A DNA stretch of 64,000 bases, taken from positions 1-64,000 of the forward strand of contig JAVBMR010000011.1 of assembly GCA_031552235.1 (NCBI GenBank), in the 5' to 3' direction. This document shows positions 1 to 8,576 of this stretch, in pieces. Below the pieces are notes generated by a model. The model was not told the origin of the DNA and did not search any database. It saw nothing but the letters and a program-made list of their open reading frames with translations. Made by a program: the position numbers and the translations under genes. The stretch comes from WRDF01 sp031552235 (GTDB lineage Bacteria > Bacteroidota > Bacteroidia > Bacteroidales > Rikenellaceae). How positions within the stretch are numbered: position 1 is the first letter of the stretch; each line of letters begins with the position of its first letter.

Positions 1-78
1 CTTGATGTTATCCCGTTCGTAACTCAACTTAACCGCACGTTCCTTGAACGAACGATCATACTGCCTGTGTGTTCCCAT
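1..78 (-). CDS. IS3-family transposase OrfA, N-terminus only (runs off left edge)
   Basis: The ATG at 78 opens 26 codons that continue past the window edge. The peptide contains HRQYDRSFKERAVKLS, which resembles the start of the helix-turn-helix OrfA subunit of IS3/IS911-type insertion sequences; this subunit binds the element ends, and the catalytic DDE part is usually made by frameshift into OrfB. Only the start is visible, so intactness cannot be judged. The end of the element should lie just upstream, between about 79 and 150, but its terminal repeat cannot be confirmed without the other end. Confidence 0.7.
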   Translation of the reverse strand, partial: MGTHRQYDRSFKERAVKLSYERDNIK

Positions 79-155
79 TTTTCAAAGTTAAGATTATTAA
101 ACAACCTTAACTTTTTGTGCGGACTAAGTTAGGAACTCCACCCCGTTTTTAAAGG

Positions 156-190
156 CTAAGGCCGGGCTTTATGCCCGGCCTTAGTTATTT
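156..190. terminator. GC-rich hairpin with T-rich tail
   Basis: A perfect 12-bp inverted repeat (CTAAGGCCGGGC, 156-167, and its complement, 173-184) with a five-base loop is followed by TTATTTT. It probably ends transcription between the IS-like gene and the DUF456 operon. Confidence 0.7.
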
Positions 191-194
191 TATA

Positions 195-360
195 ACAGGA
201 TTATCACTTGGGGTGTTATTTGCTTTTTAGTCCGAAGCCAGCGGGGGGATGAATATCATTCAGCCCTCCGCCTCGGGTGGCTTCGGGCTTACGGCTTGCT
301 CCGCAAGCCGAAACCGCTATTGTAAAACCATCAACATTAAAAAGGAATAATTCCGTAATT
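195..360 (-). repeat. Degraded intergenic repeat, related to the copies near 20 kb and 33 kb
   Basis: The stretch starts with CAGGATTATCAC and ends with GGAATAATTCCG, which match the imperfect ends of the repeats at 19904-20136 and 33172-33503. Inside it shares the blocks AGCCAGCG, ATGAATATC, CCCTCCGC, CGGGTGG and GGCTTGC..GCAAGCCGAAAC with the 33-kb copy, in the same order but with large internal deletions. It occupies most of the gene-free gap 79-381. I see no gene in it. Confidence 0.45.
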
Positions 361-381
361 ATTTTACAAAGAATAATCCCG

Positions 382-861
382 TCAAAACATACCGGCAACG
401 GCATAGGCGATCATTATAACCGAAACGGCTACCTTCGCTCCGGTGCCGCAAATGAACGCGGCGAACGACCAGAACGCCACCCGGAAAGCCTTGCCTACAT
501 CGTCCTTATTGTTTATCAACTCTCCCACAAGCGCGCCGAGGAACGGAAACAGGATCATCCCGACCGGCGGGAACACGAACATCCCGACCACAAGCCCTAT
601 CCCGGCTCCCAGCGTAGCGGAGCGCGAACCGCCGAACCTGCGCGTCATCCACACGGGCAGGAAATAATCCAACAGCGACACTGCCACCACGATTACCGCC
701 CAAACGATAAAGAAATGCGTCGAAAAGTCGGCGTAACCGCTCCATTTCAAAAGAAGCAGCCCCACATATCCCAACGGCGGCCCGGGCAGGACGGGAAGTA
801 CGCTCCCGGCCAATCCGGCCAGAAGCAGCAGGCAGGCGATTATTAAAAGTACGATATCCAT
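382..861 (-). CDS. DUF456-family membrane protein
   Basis: A 159-residue protein, the usual length for DUF456. It is almost entirely hydrophobic, with about four membrane segments (roughly residues 3-35, 45-65, 85-115 and 128-155). The first contains GLAGSVLPVLPGPPLG, and a later glycine-rich stretch reads GAGIGLVVGMFVFPPVG; both are typical of the family. The reading frame is open upstream into the PAP2-like gene, but the ATG at 861 gives the family's normal N-terminus. Last gene of the rpoN operon, 26 bases behind the PAP2-like gene. Biochemical role unknown for the family. Confidence 0.8.
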   Translation of the reverse strand: MDIVLLIIACLLLLAGLAGSVLPVLPGPPLGYVGLLLLKWSGYADFSTHFFIVWAVIVVAVSLLDYFLPVWMTRRFGGSRSATLGAGIGLVVGMFVFPPVGMILFPFLGALVGELINNKDDVGKAFRVAFWSFAAFICGTGAKVAVSVIMIAYAVAGMF

Positions 862-887
862 CTTGTAATCAAGAGCATATGGCGTGA

Positions 888-1523
888 TCAGAGCGTCAGC
901 ATCACGAGCGACGAGGCCACGAACCCGCCGAAGAACCCTGCCGCCACCTGTGCCGGCGTATGCCGCCCGAGGTAGAGGCGCGACCACGCGAGTGCGCCGA
1001 CCAGCAGCGTGGCTATGATCATATATGTCGAAAAATCGGAATGTTCGTTTATGCCGATCAGCAGCAGTATGGCATACACCCCGCCGATACCTGTCATGTG
1101 CAGGCTTATCTTCCAGAACGGCGTTACCACCAGCGCCACGGCGATACACGCCATCGCCGCGAGCATCCCTGTGAAAATGAGGTCGGCCCCTGGCTTGCGC
1201 ATTATCAATACCGCGCACAGCCCATAGGCCAGCATTACCACAATCAGCGGCACGATGCGCTCCCGCCTGTTGTTCATCCTCAGGTCTTCGAGCGCCCCTA
1301 TGGCGTTCAGCAGCAGGATGAACAGCGCCGGGACGACCATCGTGCAAACGACCACCGTGAGGATAATGGACATTTTGGCCTGGGGCGGGAACAGAAGCGC
1401 CATATACGAATTGGCGTATAGCATTATCAACACCGCGTACACGGGCATCACGAGCGGCTGCAAGATCGTGGATGTCAGCCTTGCCAGAGCATACGGTATC
1501 CCTTTACTGTTTGTTTCCGTCAT
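888..1523 (-). CDS. PAP2-superfamily-like membrane protein
   Basis: A 211-residue polytopic membrane protein. Near the C-terminus it has SRLYLGRHTPAQVAAGFFGG, which fits the third phosphatase motif of type-2 phosphatidic acid phosphatases (SR, five residues, H), except that the usual Asp three residues after the His-proximal turn is Gln. I cannot see a convincing PSGH motif, so it may be a non-catalytic or divergent member. Its ATG directly follows the rpoN stop codon (1524/1523), so translation is probably coupled. A role in lipid phosphate or undecaprenyl phosphate turnover is inference only. Confidence 0.65.
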   Translation of the reverse strand: MTETNSKGIPYALARLTSTILQPLVMPVYAVLIMLYANSYMALLFPPQAKMSIILTVVVCTMVVPALFILLLNAIGALEDLRMNNRRERIVPLIVVMLAYGLCAVLIMRKPGADLIFTGMLAAMACIAVALVVTPFWKISLHMTGIGGVYAILLLIGINEHSDFSTYMIIATLLVGALAWSRLYLGRHTPAQVAAGFFGGFVASSLVMLTL

Positions 1524-2942
1524 TTATATCTCCTTCCTTAACCGCGCCACCGGGATCCCCAGCATCTCGCGGTATTTGGCCACGGTGCGCCGCGCGATCC
1601 GGTAGCCTTTTTCATTCAGTATATCCATAAGCACCTCGTCGGTGAGGGGCTTGCGCTTGTTCTCCTCGCGGATGCAGTCCGTGAGTATCTGTTTTATCTC
1701 GTAAGACGAAACTTCCTCGCCGCTGTCGGTCTGCATAGCCTCCGAGAAAAGTTGCTTTAGGGGCATGATGCCGAAATGCGTCTGTATGTATTTGCTGTTG
1801 ACCACGCGCGAGATGGTCGAAACGTCGAGTCCCGTGCGGTCGGCTATGTCCTTGAGTATCATGGGGCGCAGCTTCCCGAAATCGCCGTCTTCGAAGAACG
1901 CCCCCTGGTAGGCCAGTATCTCGGTCATGGTGCGCATAAGCGTATCCTGACGTTGTTTTATGGCCGAAATGAACCATTTGGCCGAGTCGATCTTGCTCTT
2001 TAGGAACTGCATCGCCTCCTTCTCGCTCTCGCTGCCCCCGTGGGCCGCCGCCTTCTCCCGCACCATGTCCATATACTCGCGGTTGATCTTTACCTCCGGC
2101 ACATTGCGCGCATTGAGGCACAGGTCGAACCGGCCGTCCTGGTAATCCAGCAGGAAATCCGGCGTGATATAAGGTGTCGAGTCGGTCCCGCCCTCGTTAT
2201 ACAGGTTGCCGGGCTTGGGCGAGAGGCCGGTTATTATCTCTATGGCGTCGCGGAACTCGTCTTCGGTTATGTCGAGGGCCGACATGAGTTTCTCATAGTG
2301 TTTCTTCGAGAACGCAGTGAAATAATCGGCCAGTATCTTCCGGGCTATGCGGAACGGCCTGGAGTTCTCCGGCCGCCTGTTGAGTTGAAGCAGCAGGCAC
2401 TCCTGCAACGATCTTGCGCCCGCCCCCGAAGGTTCGAGTTCGTGGATCACTTTCAGCACCTCTTCCAGCTCCTCCACTTCCGCGTCGATGCCGAGATTGA
2501 ACGCCATGTTGTCGGCCAGGGCTTCGAGATCGAAGCGCAGGTAGCCGTCGTCGTCGATGCTTCCGATAATATAGCTGGCTATCTGACTCTGCTTTGGCGT
2601 GAGGTCGCGGAAACCGATCTGCTCTTCGAGGTACTCGGCGAGCGAGCGCCCCTCGGTAATGTATACCGGCCTCTGCTGGTCGTCGCGCGAATGGTTGTCG
2701 GCGCGGAGCTTATAGCTCGGCGTATCATCTATGAACTCGTCGACAGACACCTGCTTAGGCTCTTCGCCCTCCTCTTTTTTCTCCTCGATTTCTTCCTCCA
2801 GCACCGGGTTTTCCTCGATTTCCTGCTTGATGCGCTGTTCGAGCTGCATGGTCGGGAGTTCCAGCAGCTTGATCATCTGGATCTGCTGCGGCGACAGTTT
2901 CTGAAGGAGTTTCTGGGCTTGGATCTGGCTTAGAGTCGGCAT
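1524..2942 (-). CDS. rpoN: RNA polymerase sigma-54 factor
   Basis: A 472-residue sigma-54. Region I is glutamine/leucine-rich (residues 1-50, with QAQKLLQKLSPQQIQMIKLL); region II is acidic (about 50-75); the core-binding part follows; the C-terminal DNA-binding part ends in the RpoN box ARRTVAKYRE at about 450-459. It directs transcription from -24/-12 promoters and needs AAA+ enhancer-binding proteins, none of which is encoded in this window. First gene of a minus-strand operon with the PAP2-like and DUF456 genes. Confidence 0.95.
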   Translation of the reverse strand: MPTLSQIQAQKLLQKLSPQQIQMIKLLELPTMQLEQRIKQEIEENPVLEEEIEEKKEEGEEPKQVSVDEFIDDTPSYKLRADNHSRDDQQRPVYITEGRSLAEYLEEQIGFRDLTPKQSQIASYIIGSIDDDGYLRFDLEALADNMAFNLGIDAEVEELEEVLKVIHELEPSGAGARSLQECLLLQLNRRPENSRPFRIARKILADYFTAFSKKHYEKLMSALDITEDEFRDAIEIITGLSPKPGNLYNEGGTDSTPYITPDFLLDYQDGRFDLCLNARNVPEVKINREYMDMVREKAAAHGGSESEKEAMQFLKSKIDSAKWFISAIKQRQDTLMRTMTEILAYQGAFFEDGDFGKLRPMILKDIADRTGLDVSTISRVVNSKYIQTHFGIMPLKQLFSEAMQTDSGEEVSSYEIKQILTDCIREENKRKPLTDEVLMDILNEKGYRIARRTVAKYREMLGIPVARLRKEI

Positions 2943-3012
2943 TACTTATTTATTTTATCGGGTTCCTTGCTTGTAGCCTGAAATTGCGTATCGCCTGCGG
3001 CGATTTAAAACT

Positions 3013-3153
3013 ACTTCCCTCCGCTATTTCCGCACCGCGCTTCGCGCGACTGCGGGCTTCGGTCAGTGATTCTGACTTTTTCAAGAATTACTTCCCTCCG
3101 CTATTTCCGCACCGCGCTTCGCGCGACTGCGGGCTTCGGTCAGTGATTCTGAC
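3013..3153. repeat. Tandem duplication, 64-bp unit, period 77
   Basis: The same 64 bases (ACTTCCCTCCGC through CAGTGATTCTGAC) occur at 3013-3076 and 3090-3153, separated by a 13-base AT-rich spacer. Each unit carries a palindrome around CGCGCTTCGCGCG. The duplication lies between the rpoN start and the asnS stop and ends four bases before that stop. Confidence 0.9.
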
Positions 3154-3156
3154 AAA

Positions 3157-4557
3157 TCAGAATTCAGCATTTTTAGGCGTGCGGGGGAACGGGATCACGT
3201 CGCGGATATTGGCCATGCCCGTGACGAACAGGACAAGGCGCTCGAAACCCAGTCCGAAACCGCTGTGCGGAGCCGTCCCGAATTTACGGAGTTCCAAATA
3301 CCACCACATGTCTTCCGGTTCTATGCCGATCTCCTGCATGCGTCCCACGAGTTTATCGTAGTCGGCCTCGCGTTCCGAGCCTCCGATGATCTCCCCTATC
3401 TTCGGGAAGAGCACGTCCATGGCCCTTACTGTCTTGCCGTCGTCGTTGAGCTTCATGTAGAAAGCCTTTATCTCTTTCGGGTAGTTGATCAAAATAACAG
3501 GCTTTTTGAAGTGCTGCTCGACGAGGTAACGCTCGTGTTCGCTCTGGAGATCGAGCCCCCATTCGACCGGGAACTCAAATTTCCTGCCACTTTTTTTCAG
3601 AATCTCGATACCGTCGGTGTAATCGAGCCTAACGAACTCATTGCCAACGACAAATTTTAATCTTTCTATAAGTTCGTTGTCGTACATTTTGTCGAGGAAC
3701 TCAAGGTCGTCCTTGCAGTTGTCGAGGGCGTACCGTATGAGGTACTTCAGGAAATCCTCGGCGAGGTCCATGTCATCCACCAGGTCGTAGAACGCGATTT
3801 CCGGCTCTATCATCCAGAATTCGGCAAGGTGGCGCGGCGTATTCGAGTTCTCGGCGCGGAACGTCGGCCCGAACGTATACACCTTCGACAAAGCCATAGC
3901 ACCTATTTCGGCCTCAAGCTGTCCCGAAACCGTCAGGTTGGTCGCCTTGCCGAAGAAGTCATCCGAATGGTCGACCTTTCCGTCCTCAGTTTTGGGGAGG
4001 TTATTGAGGTCGAGTGTCGTCACTTCGAACATAGCTCCGGCGCCTTCGGCATCGCTGCCCGTAATAAGGGGCGTGTGCATGTAGTAGAACCCGCGGTCGT
4101 TGAAATATTTGTGGATGGCGTAGGCCATAGCATGGCGTACGCGCAGCACAGCGCCGAACGTATTGGTGCGCGGGCGCAGGTGCGCTATCTCGCGCAGGAA
4201 CTCCAGCGAGTGGCCTTTTTTCTGGAGCGGATAGGTTTCCGGATCGGCCTTGCCGTATATCTCGATAGCTTTCGCCTGCACCTCGACCGGTTGCCCAGAC
4301 CCCTGGCTCTCTACCAGAAGCCCGTCCACGCGGAGGCTCGCCCCTGTGGTTATATCCTTCAGCAATTCCTCGGGGAAAGCGGTCGGGTCTACCACGATCT
4401 GGATATTATTTATAGTCGAACCATCGTTCAAAGCTATGAACGCCACGTTCTTATTGCCGCGTTTCGTGCGTACCCAACCCTTTACGGTCACATCCACATT
4501 CCTCTCCTGCGAGCCCAACAGCCCGGCGATAGTGGTCCTTTTTCCTGCTTCAGACAT
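3157..4557 (-). CDS. asnS: Asparagine--tRNA ligase
   Basis: A 466-residue class IIb aminoacyl-tRNA synthetase that charges tRNA-Asn. The N-terminal OB-fold anticodon-binding domain (about 1-120) contains VKGWVRTKRGNKNVAFIALN. The catalytic core shows motif 2 (TFRAENSNTPRHLAEFWMIE) and motif 3 (GFGLGFERLVLFVTG). The enzyme ends IRDVIPFPRTPKNAEF, the standard AsnRS C-terminus. The frame stays open far upstream, but the ATG at 4557 gives the family's normal start; translation upstream has no homology I recognise. The gene is divergent from the DUF4954 gene. Confidence 0.95.
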   Translation of the reverse strand: MSEAGKRTTIAGLLGSQERNVDVTVKGWVRTKRGNKNVAFIALNDGSTINNIQIVVDPTAFPEELLKDITTGASLRVDGLLVESQGSGQPVEVQAKAIEIYGKADPETYPLQKKGHSLEFLREIAHLRPRTNTFGAVLRVRHAMAYAIHKYFNDRGFYYMHTPLITGSDAEGAGAMFEVTTLDLNNLPKTEDGKVDHSDDFFGKATNLTVSGQLEAEIGAMALSKVYTFGPTFRAENSNTPRHLAEFWMIEPEIAFYDLVDDMDLAEDFLKYLIRYALDNCKDDLEFLDKMYDNELIERLKFVVGNEFVRLDYTDGIEILKKSGRKFEFPVEWGLDLQSEHERYLVEQHFKKPVILINYPKEIKAFYMKLNDDGKTVRAMDVLFPKIGEIIGGSEREADYDKLVGRMQEIGIEPEDMWWYLELRKFGTAPHSGFGLGFERLVLFVTGMANIRDVIPFPRTPKNAEF

Positions 4558-4674
4558 TATATTTAAGTTGTTTGGTTTTTTATAATCTACAAATATCGTA
4601 AATTTTTCCGAAACGCCATAGGTTCGGCACCTCAGAATTTCCGGGCGGGGCCTATCCCGAATCACATTTTTTAA

Positions 4675-4682
4675 TACCTTTG
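4675..4682 (+). promoter_or_regulatory. Bacteroidota -7 box (TACCTTTG) for the DUF4954 operon
   Basis: A perfect TAnnTTTG box lies 28 bases before the ATG at 4711, with AT-rich sequence upstream. Confidence 0.6.
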
Positions 4683-4710
4683 TGTTGTTCGAAAGTGAAA
4701 ACGGAAGCGT

Positions 4711-6525
4711 ATGGAAGCAAAATACCGCAAACTGACCGTGGAGGAGATAGGCCGGCTCGAAAGCAATGGCTGCATGTGTCCCGACTGGACGCTCGTGGAG
4801 GCGGCCAGCGAAGGCTTCGACACGAAATTCGTCCGCCAGTCGCGTTTCGTCGGCCGCATCAGGCTCGGCGCCAACTCGGCGCAGCCCGCAGGCGTGTACA
4901 ATGCCATGCTGGCGGACTGTACGGTCGGCAACAACGTGCTTATACAGAACATCGGCGGCGTCATCAAAAATTACGACATAGCGGACAATGTGCGCATCGA
5001 GAACTGCGGCGCGATAGTCTGCGACGGCGAGGGCAATTTCGGTAACGGGGTCGAAGTGAAAGCAGTCAACGAAGGCGGCGGACGGGAAGTGACCCTGTTC
5101 AACGGACTGACGGCGCAGTTCGCCTACATGACGGCCATGTACCGCGAAAACCCGGAGTTTACCGCCGCCATGAAAAAAATAGCGCTCGCCGAGCGCGGCA
5201 AAATACAGGCAGGACGAGGATATATCGCACGCGGTGCACATCTGGCCGGCTGCGGAAAGCTGCTGAACGTGAACGTGGGAGAAGCGGCCCTCATAGAGGG
5301 CGCATCGAACCTGCGCAACGGTACTGTCAACAGCACGGAAGAGTCCCCGGCATATGTAGGCGGCGGGGCAAAAGCCTTCGACTTCATTTGCGCCGAAGGC
5401 TCGAAGGTAGACAACGGGGCGATACTCGAACGCTGTTTCGTGGGCGAAGGCTGCCGGGTAGACCAATATTTTTCGGCCGTCGACTGCCTTTTCTTCGCCA
5501 ATTCCGATGTGGCCAACGGCGAAGCCTGCTCCGTATTCGCAGGCCCTTTCACCGTGTCGCACCACCGCTCGTCGCTGCTCATAGCAGGTTATTTCTCGTT
5601 CTTCAACGCAGGCAGCGGCGCGAACCAAAGCAACCACCTTTTCAAAACCGGGGCTGTCCACCAGGGCATCCACGAGAGGGGCTGCAAGTTCGGAAGCAAC
5701 GCCTACGTGATGCTTCCGGCACGCGAAGGGGCTTTCTCGGTGGTCATGGGACGCCACACGAGCCATCACGACACCAAAGACCTGCCCTACTCCTACCTCG
5801 TTGAAGAGGACGGCAAGACTTTCGTTATCCCGGGAGCTAACCTGCGCAGTTTCGGCACGGCGCGCGACATGGCCAAATGGCCCGCGCGCGACAAACGGCG
5901 GCTGGGACGCGACATCGTAAACTTCGAGGAATACAACCCTTATATCGGACAAAAGCTCATCGCGGGCTTAAAAATCTGCGAAACCCTGCTGGCGAAGGAA
6001 GCCCGTGAAGTACACATTTTCAACCGCGTAAGGATAAAACCCGCGCTCCTCAAACGCGGCGCCGAAAACTACCGCCTGGCACTGGACGCCCTGCTCGGAT
6101 CGTTGCTGACACTGGACGCGGCGCCATCCGGCAACGCCTGCCAGTGTTGGGCAGACATGGCCGGGATGTTCGCGCCGGCAAGCGAAATAAAGGCACTTGT
6201 CGAAAACATTACCGCAGGCAAAATCAGCGACGCGAAGGCAATAAATTCGGAACTCTCGCGTATACATAAGAATTACGCCGCCGATGCCAAAGCGTGGGCG
6301 CTGTCGGCCCTGCGTGAGCGTCTCGGTCACGGACCATCGCCCGAAGAGGTCGCGGCGGCGGCAGCAAAAGGCGCGGCAGCGGCGGAAACGATAGCGGCCA
6401 TGAGGCGCGAGGACAGCCTCAAGGACGACGACAAGGTCATGCAGACCGGTTACGGCATCGACGCCCCGGACGCAACCGCGGCACAGGCGGATTTCGAAGA
6501 GGTCAGAAAATCACAAAGACATTAA
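4711..6525 (+). CDS. DUF4954 family protein (left-handed beta-helix type)
   Basis: A 604-residue protein matching the Bacteroidota DUF4954 family. The first ~380 residues contain many irregular hexapeptide-like turns (for example VGNNVLIQNIGGVIKNYDIA and ADNVRIENCGAIVCDGEG), as in LpxA/GlmU-type acyl- and nucleotidyl-transferase beta-helices. The C-terminal third is helical and Ala-rich. Substrate is unknown; a sugar- or nucleotide-modifying role is only inferred from the fold. First gene of a plus operon with the GH2-like gene and rlmH. Confidence 0.75.
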   Translation: MEAKYRKLTVEEIGRLESNGCMCPDWTLVEAASEGFDTKFVRQSRFVGRIRLGANSAQPAGVYNAMLADCTVGNNVLIQNIGGVIKNYDIADNVRIENCGAIVCDGEGNFGNGVEVKAVNEGGGREVTLFNGLTAQFAYMTAMYRENPEFTAAMKKIALAERGKIQAGRGYIARGAHLAGCGKLLNVNVGEAALIEGASNLRNGTVNSTEESPAYVGGGAKAFDFICAEGSKVDNGAILERCFVGEGCRVDQYFSAVDCLFFANSDVANGEACSVFAGPFTVSHHRSSLLIAGYFSFFNAGSGANQSNHLFKTGAVHQGIHERGCKFGSNAYVMLPAREGAFSVVMGRHTSHHDTKDLPYSYLVEEDGKTFVIPGANLRSFGTARDMAKWPARDKRRLGRDIVNFEEYNPYIGQKLIAGLKICETLLAKEAREVHIFNRVRIKPALLKRGAENYRLALDALLGSLLTLDAAPSGNACQCWADMAGMFAPASEIKALVENITAGKISDAKAINSELSRIHKNYAADAKAWALSALRERLGHGPSPEEVAAAAAKGAAAAETIAAMRREDSLKDDDKVMQTGYGIDAPDATAAQADFEEVRKSQRH

Positions 6526-6552
6526 TATAAAGTACGGAAACAACTACCCAAA

Positions 6553-7998
6553 ATGAAGAACACCCTGAAGGTACGATACATCAAAGGCATAATCGCGGCT
6601 TGCGCGCTCCTCGCGGCCGCCGGCGCATCGGCGCAACCATACAAATTCACAGGCGAAGAGTGGAAGGACCCGAACATATACTCGATCGGCACAGCCCCCC
6701 TGAGAACCGAATTCATAAGTTTCGACACGCGCGACCACGCCGAAAAAGAAAAGCGCGAGAGCAGCCCATACTACATGCCACTCGACCTGAAGACAAACAA
6801 CACGACGGGGCCGGAATACTCGGGTAAAAGCACCGTAACGGTCGACATACCGTACATGTGGCTCGACCGCGACGTGTTCCTGCATGTGGGGCTCGACGCC
6901 GAGGCGTATTACGTCATCGTGAACGGCAGTACCATAGGCTACCTGCGCGACAACTCCACCCCGGCCGAATTCAACATATCCCCCTGGATCACAGACGGCC
7001 GGAACACGATAACCATCGAATATTCCGGGCGGAACGATGCCGGGAAGATGGGATACCGCTCGCCGCATGCCGAAAATAACGTGTACATATACTCGCAGCC
7101 AAAAACACGCATCGAGAACTACACCGTCACCACACGCATAGACTCCACCAAAACGCACTGCATCCTCAGGGCCGAAATAGCACTTTCGAACAGCTACAAC
7201 TCGCGCGAAACGTTCAGGGTCGGCTATGACATTTACATGCCCAACGGCGGCAAGATGGTCTTTTACGACCTGCGCGACGTCACGCTCGAAGGCAACAGCC
7301 GCGACACCGTCGTGTTCGAACAGCGCATCTACAACAACGTCATGGGCAACCTGTGGAGCGCCGAGACCCCCAACATCTACGACATGACACTCAACATCAG
7401 CTACGATAAAAGGTGGATCGAATACGTTCCCGTCAACGTGGGTTTCGGCGAAACGACGTTCAGGGACGGCGTGGTATACCGCAACGGCAAACCCCTGGCC
7501 ATAAAGGCCGTGAGCTATGCCAAAGCCTACAAAGACCTCACGCCCGGCCACCTGAAAGCGCTCAAAAAAGCGGGATACAACACCATAATGACCGACATCC
7601 CCCAACCCGTATGGTTCTACGACATGTGCGACGCCGCCGGGATGTACGTGATCGAAAGCGCCAACATATACTCATGGGACGGCGCCGACAGGCGCGTTGG
7701 CCGGAACAAACGCAACGACCCGGCATGGCTCGGCCTGTTCATGGGCCGCGCGCAGGCCATGTACGCACGCGTGAAAGACCGCCCATGCATCATCGGCTGG
7801 TCGATCGGAGGAGAAGAAGGCAACGGATACAACATGTACAAGGTCTACCAATGGATGAAGGCGCAGGGCGACCAGCGTCCCGTGATATTCAATTACGCCG
7901 AAGGCGAATGGAACAGCGACCTCTCGGTCAGTGCGGAAAACGGGGAGGCCGTCCTCGAAAAACTCGGGCAGAAAGTCCCGGAACGAAAGGCCGACTAA
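6553..7998 (+). CDS. Secreted GH2-fold protein, probable pseudoenzyme
   Basis: A 481-residue protein with a signal peptide (about 1-28, ending ASA). The galactose-binding-like domain (~60-195) has the GH2 pattern VNGSTIGYLRDNSTPAEFNI; an Ig-like domain follows (NLWSAETPNIYDMTL), then the start of a TIM barrel. Key GH2 positions have changed: the usual GVNRHE is AVSYAK (about 319-324), the DEANIE strand is ESANIY, and the acid/base GNES is GGEE (about 419-422). The protein ends soon after that, before the nucleophile strand of full-length GH2 enzymes (roughly 600-1000 residues). It probably binds rather than hydrolyses glycans. Its stop lies one base before the rlmH start. Confidence 0.7.
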   Translation: MKNTLKVRYIKGIIAACALLAAAGASAQPYKFTGEEWKDPNIYSIGTAPLRTEFISFDTRDHAEKEKRESSPYYMPLDLKTNNTTGPEYSGKSTVTVDIPYMWLDRDVFLHVGLDAEAYYVIVNGSTIGYLRDNSTPAEFNISPWITDGRNTITIEYSGRNDAGKMGYRSPHAENNVYIYSQPKTRIENYTVTTRIDSTKTHCILRAEIALSNSYNSRETFRVGYDIYMPNGGKMVFYDLRDVTLEGNSRDTVVFEQRIYNNVMGNLWSAETPNIYDMTLNISYDKRWIEYVPVNVGFGETTFRDGVVYRNGKPLAIKAVSYAKAYKDLTPGHLKALKKAGYNTIMTDIPQPVWFYDMCDAAGMYVIESANIYSWDGADRRVGRNKRNDPAWLGLFMGRAQAMYARVKDRPCIIGWSIGGEEGNGYNMYKVYQWMKAQGDQRPVIFNYAEGEWNSDLSVSAENGEAVLEKLGQKVPERKAD

Positions 7999-7999
7999 C

Positions 8000-8473
8000 A
8001 TGACCATCGACCTTATCACGGTCGGGAAGACCGACTCCGGCGAGGTCGCCCAGCTGGTAGCCATGTACCAGAAGCGCATAAACCGCTACGTGAAATTCTC
8101 GGTCATCCAGCTTCCGGACATCCGCAACGCCAAAAACATGCCCGAAGAATCGCTCAAACGCGAAGAGGGGACTATGATACTTAAAAATATCGCCGACGGC
8201 GACCACATGGTACTGCTCGACGACAAAAGCCGCGAACACACCTCGCCCGGCTTTGCCGACTGGCTCCAGAAAAAGATGAACGGCGGGGTACGCAGGCTCG
8301 TGTTCGTCATCGGGGGCGCATACGGCTTCTCTTCCGCCGTGAAAGAACGCGCCAACGACGCGGTTTCGCTCTCGAAGATGACCTTCTCGCACCAGATAGT
8401 CCGGGCCATATTCGCCGAACAGCTCTACCGCGCCTTCACGATCCTGAACAACGAACCGTACCATCACGAGTAG
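8000..8473 (+). CDS. rlmH: 23S rRNA (pseudouridine1915-N3)-methyltransferase
   Basis: A 157-residue SPOUT methyltransferase, the normal RlmH size. It methylates the pseudouridine at position 1915 in helix 69 of 23S rRNA using SAM. The SAM-binding knot contains FVIGGAYGFSSAV, and the C-terminus has KMTFSHQIVRAIFAEQLYRA and ends in the family's NNEPYHHE. The ATG at 8000 is chosen because it gives the family N-terminus (MTIDLITVGKT); the frame remains open upstream inside the preceding gene. Confidence 0.95.
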   Translation: MTIDLITVGKTDSGEVAQLVAMYQKRINRYVKFSVIQLPDIRNAKNMPEESLKREEGTMILKNIADGDHMVLLDDKSREHTSPGFADWLQKKMNGGVRRLVFVIGGAYGFSSAVKERANDAVSLSKMTFSHQIVRAIFAEQLYRAFTILNNEPYHHE

Positions 8474-8576
8474 GCATGCACCCATGAATGGGTAATGAAG
8501 CAAAAAATGCTACGGCACGAACAGGGATAATTCCGGAACAGAATCAGCGCGCCCCGCATAACAAGCCGATCATATG

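Noticed and set aside
3157..5952. Very long minus-strand frame across asnS and the DUF4954 gene
   Set aside because: The part upstream of 4557 is antisense to the DUF4954 gene and has no family resemblance; AsnRS is complete from 4557.
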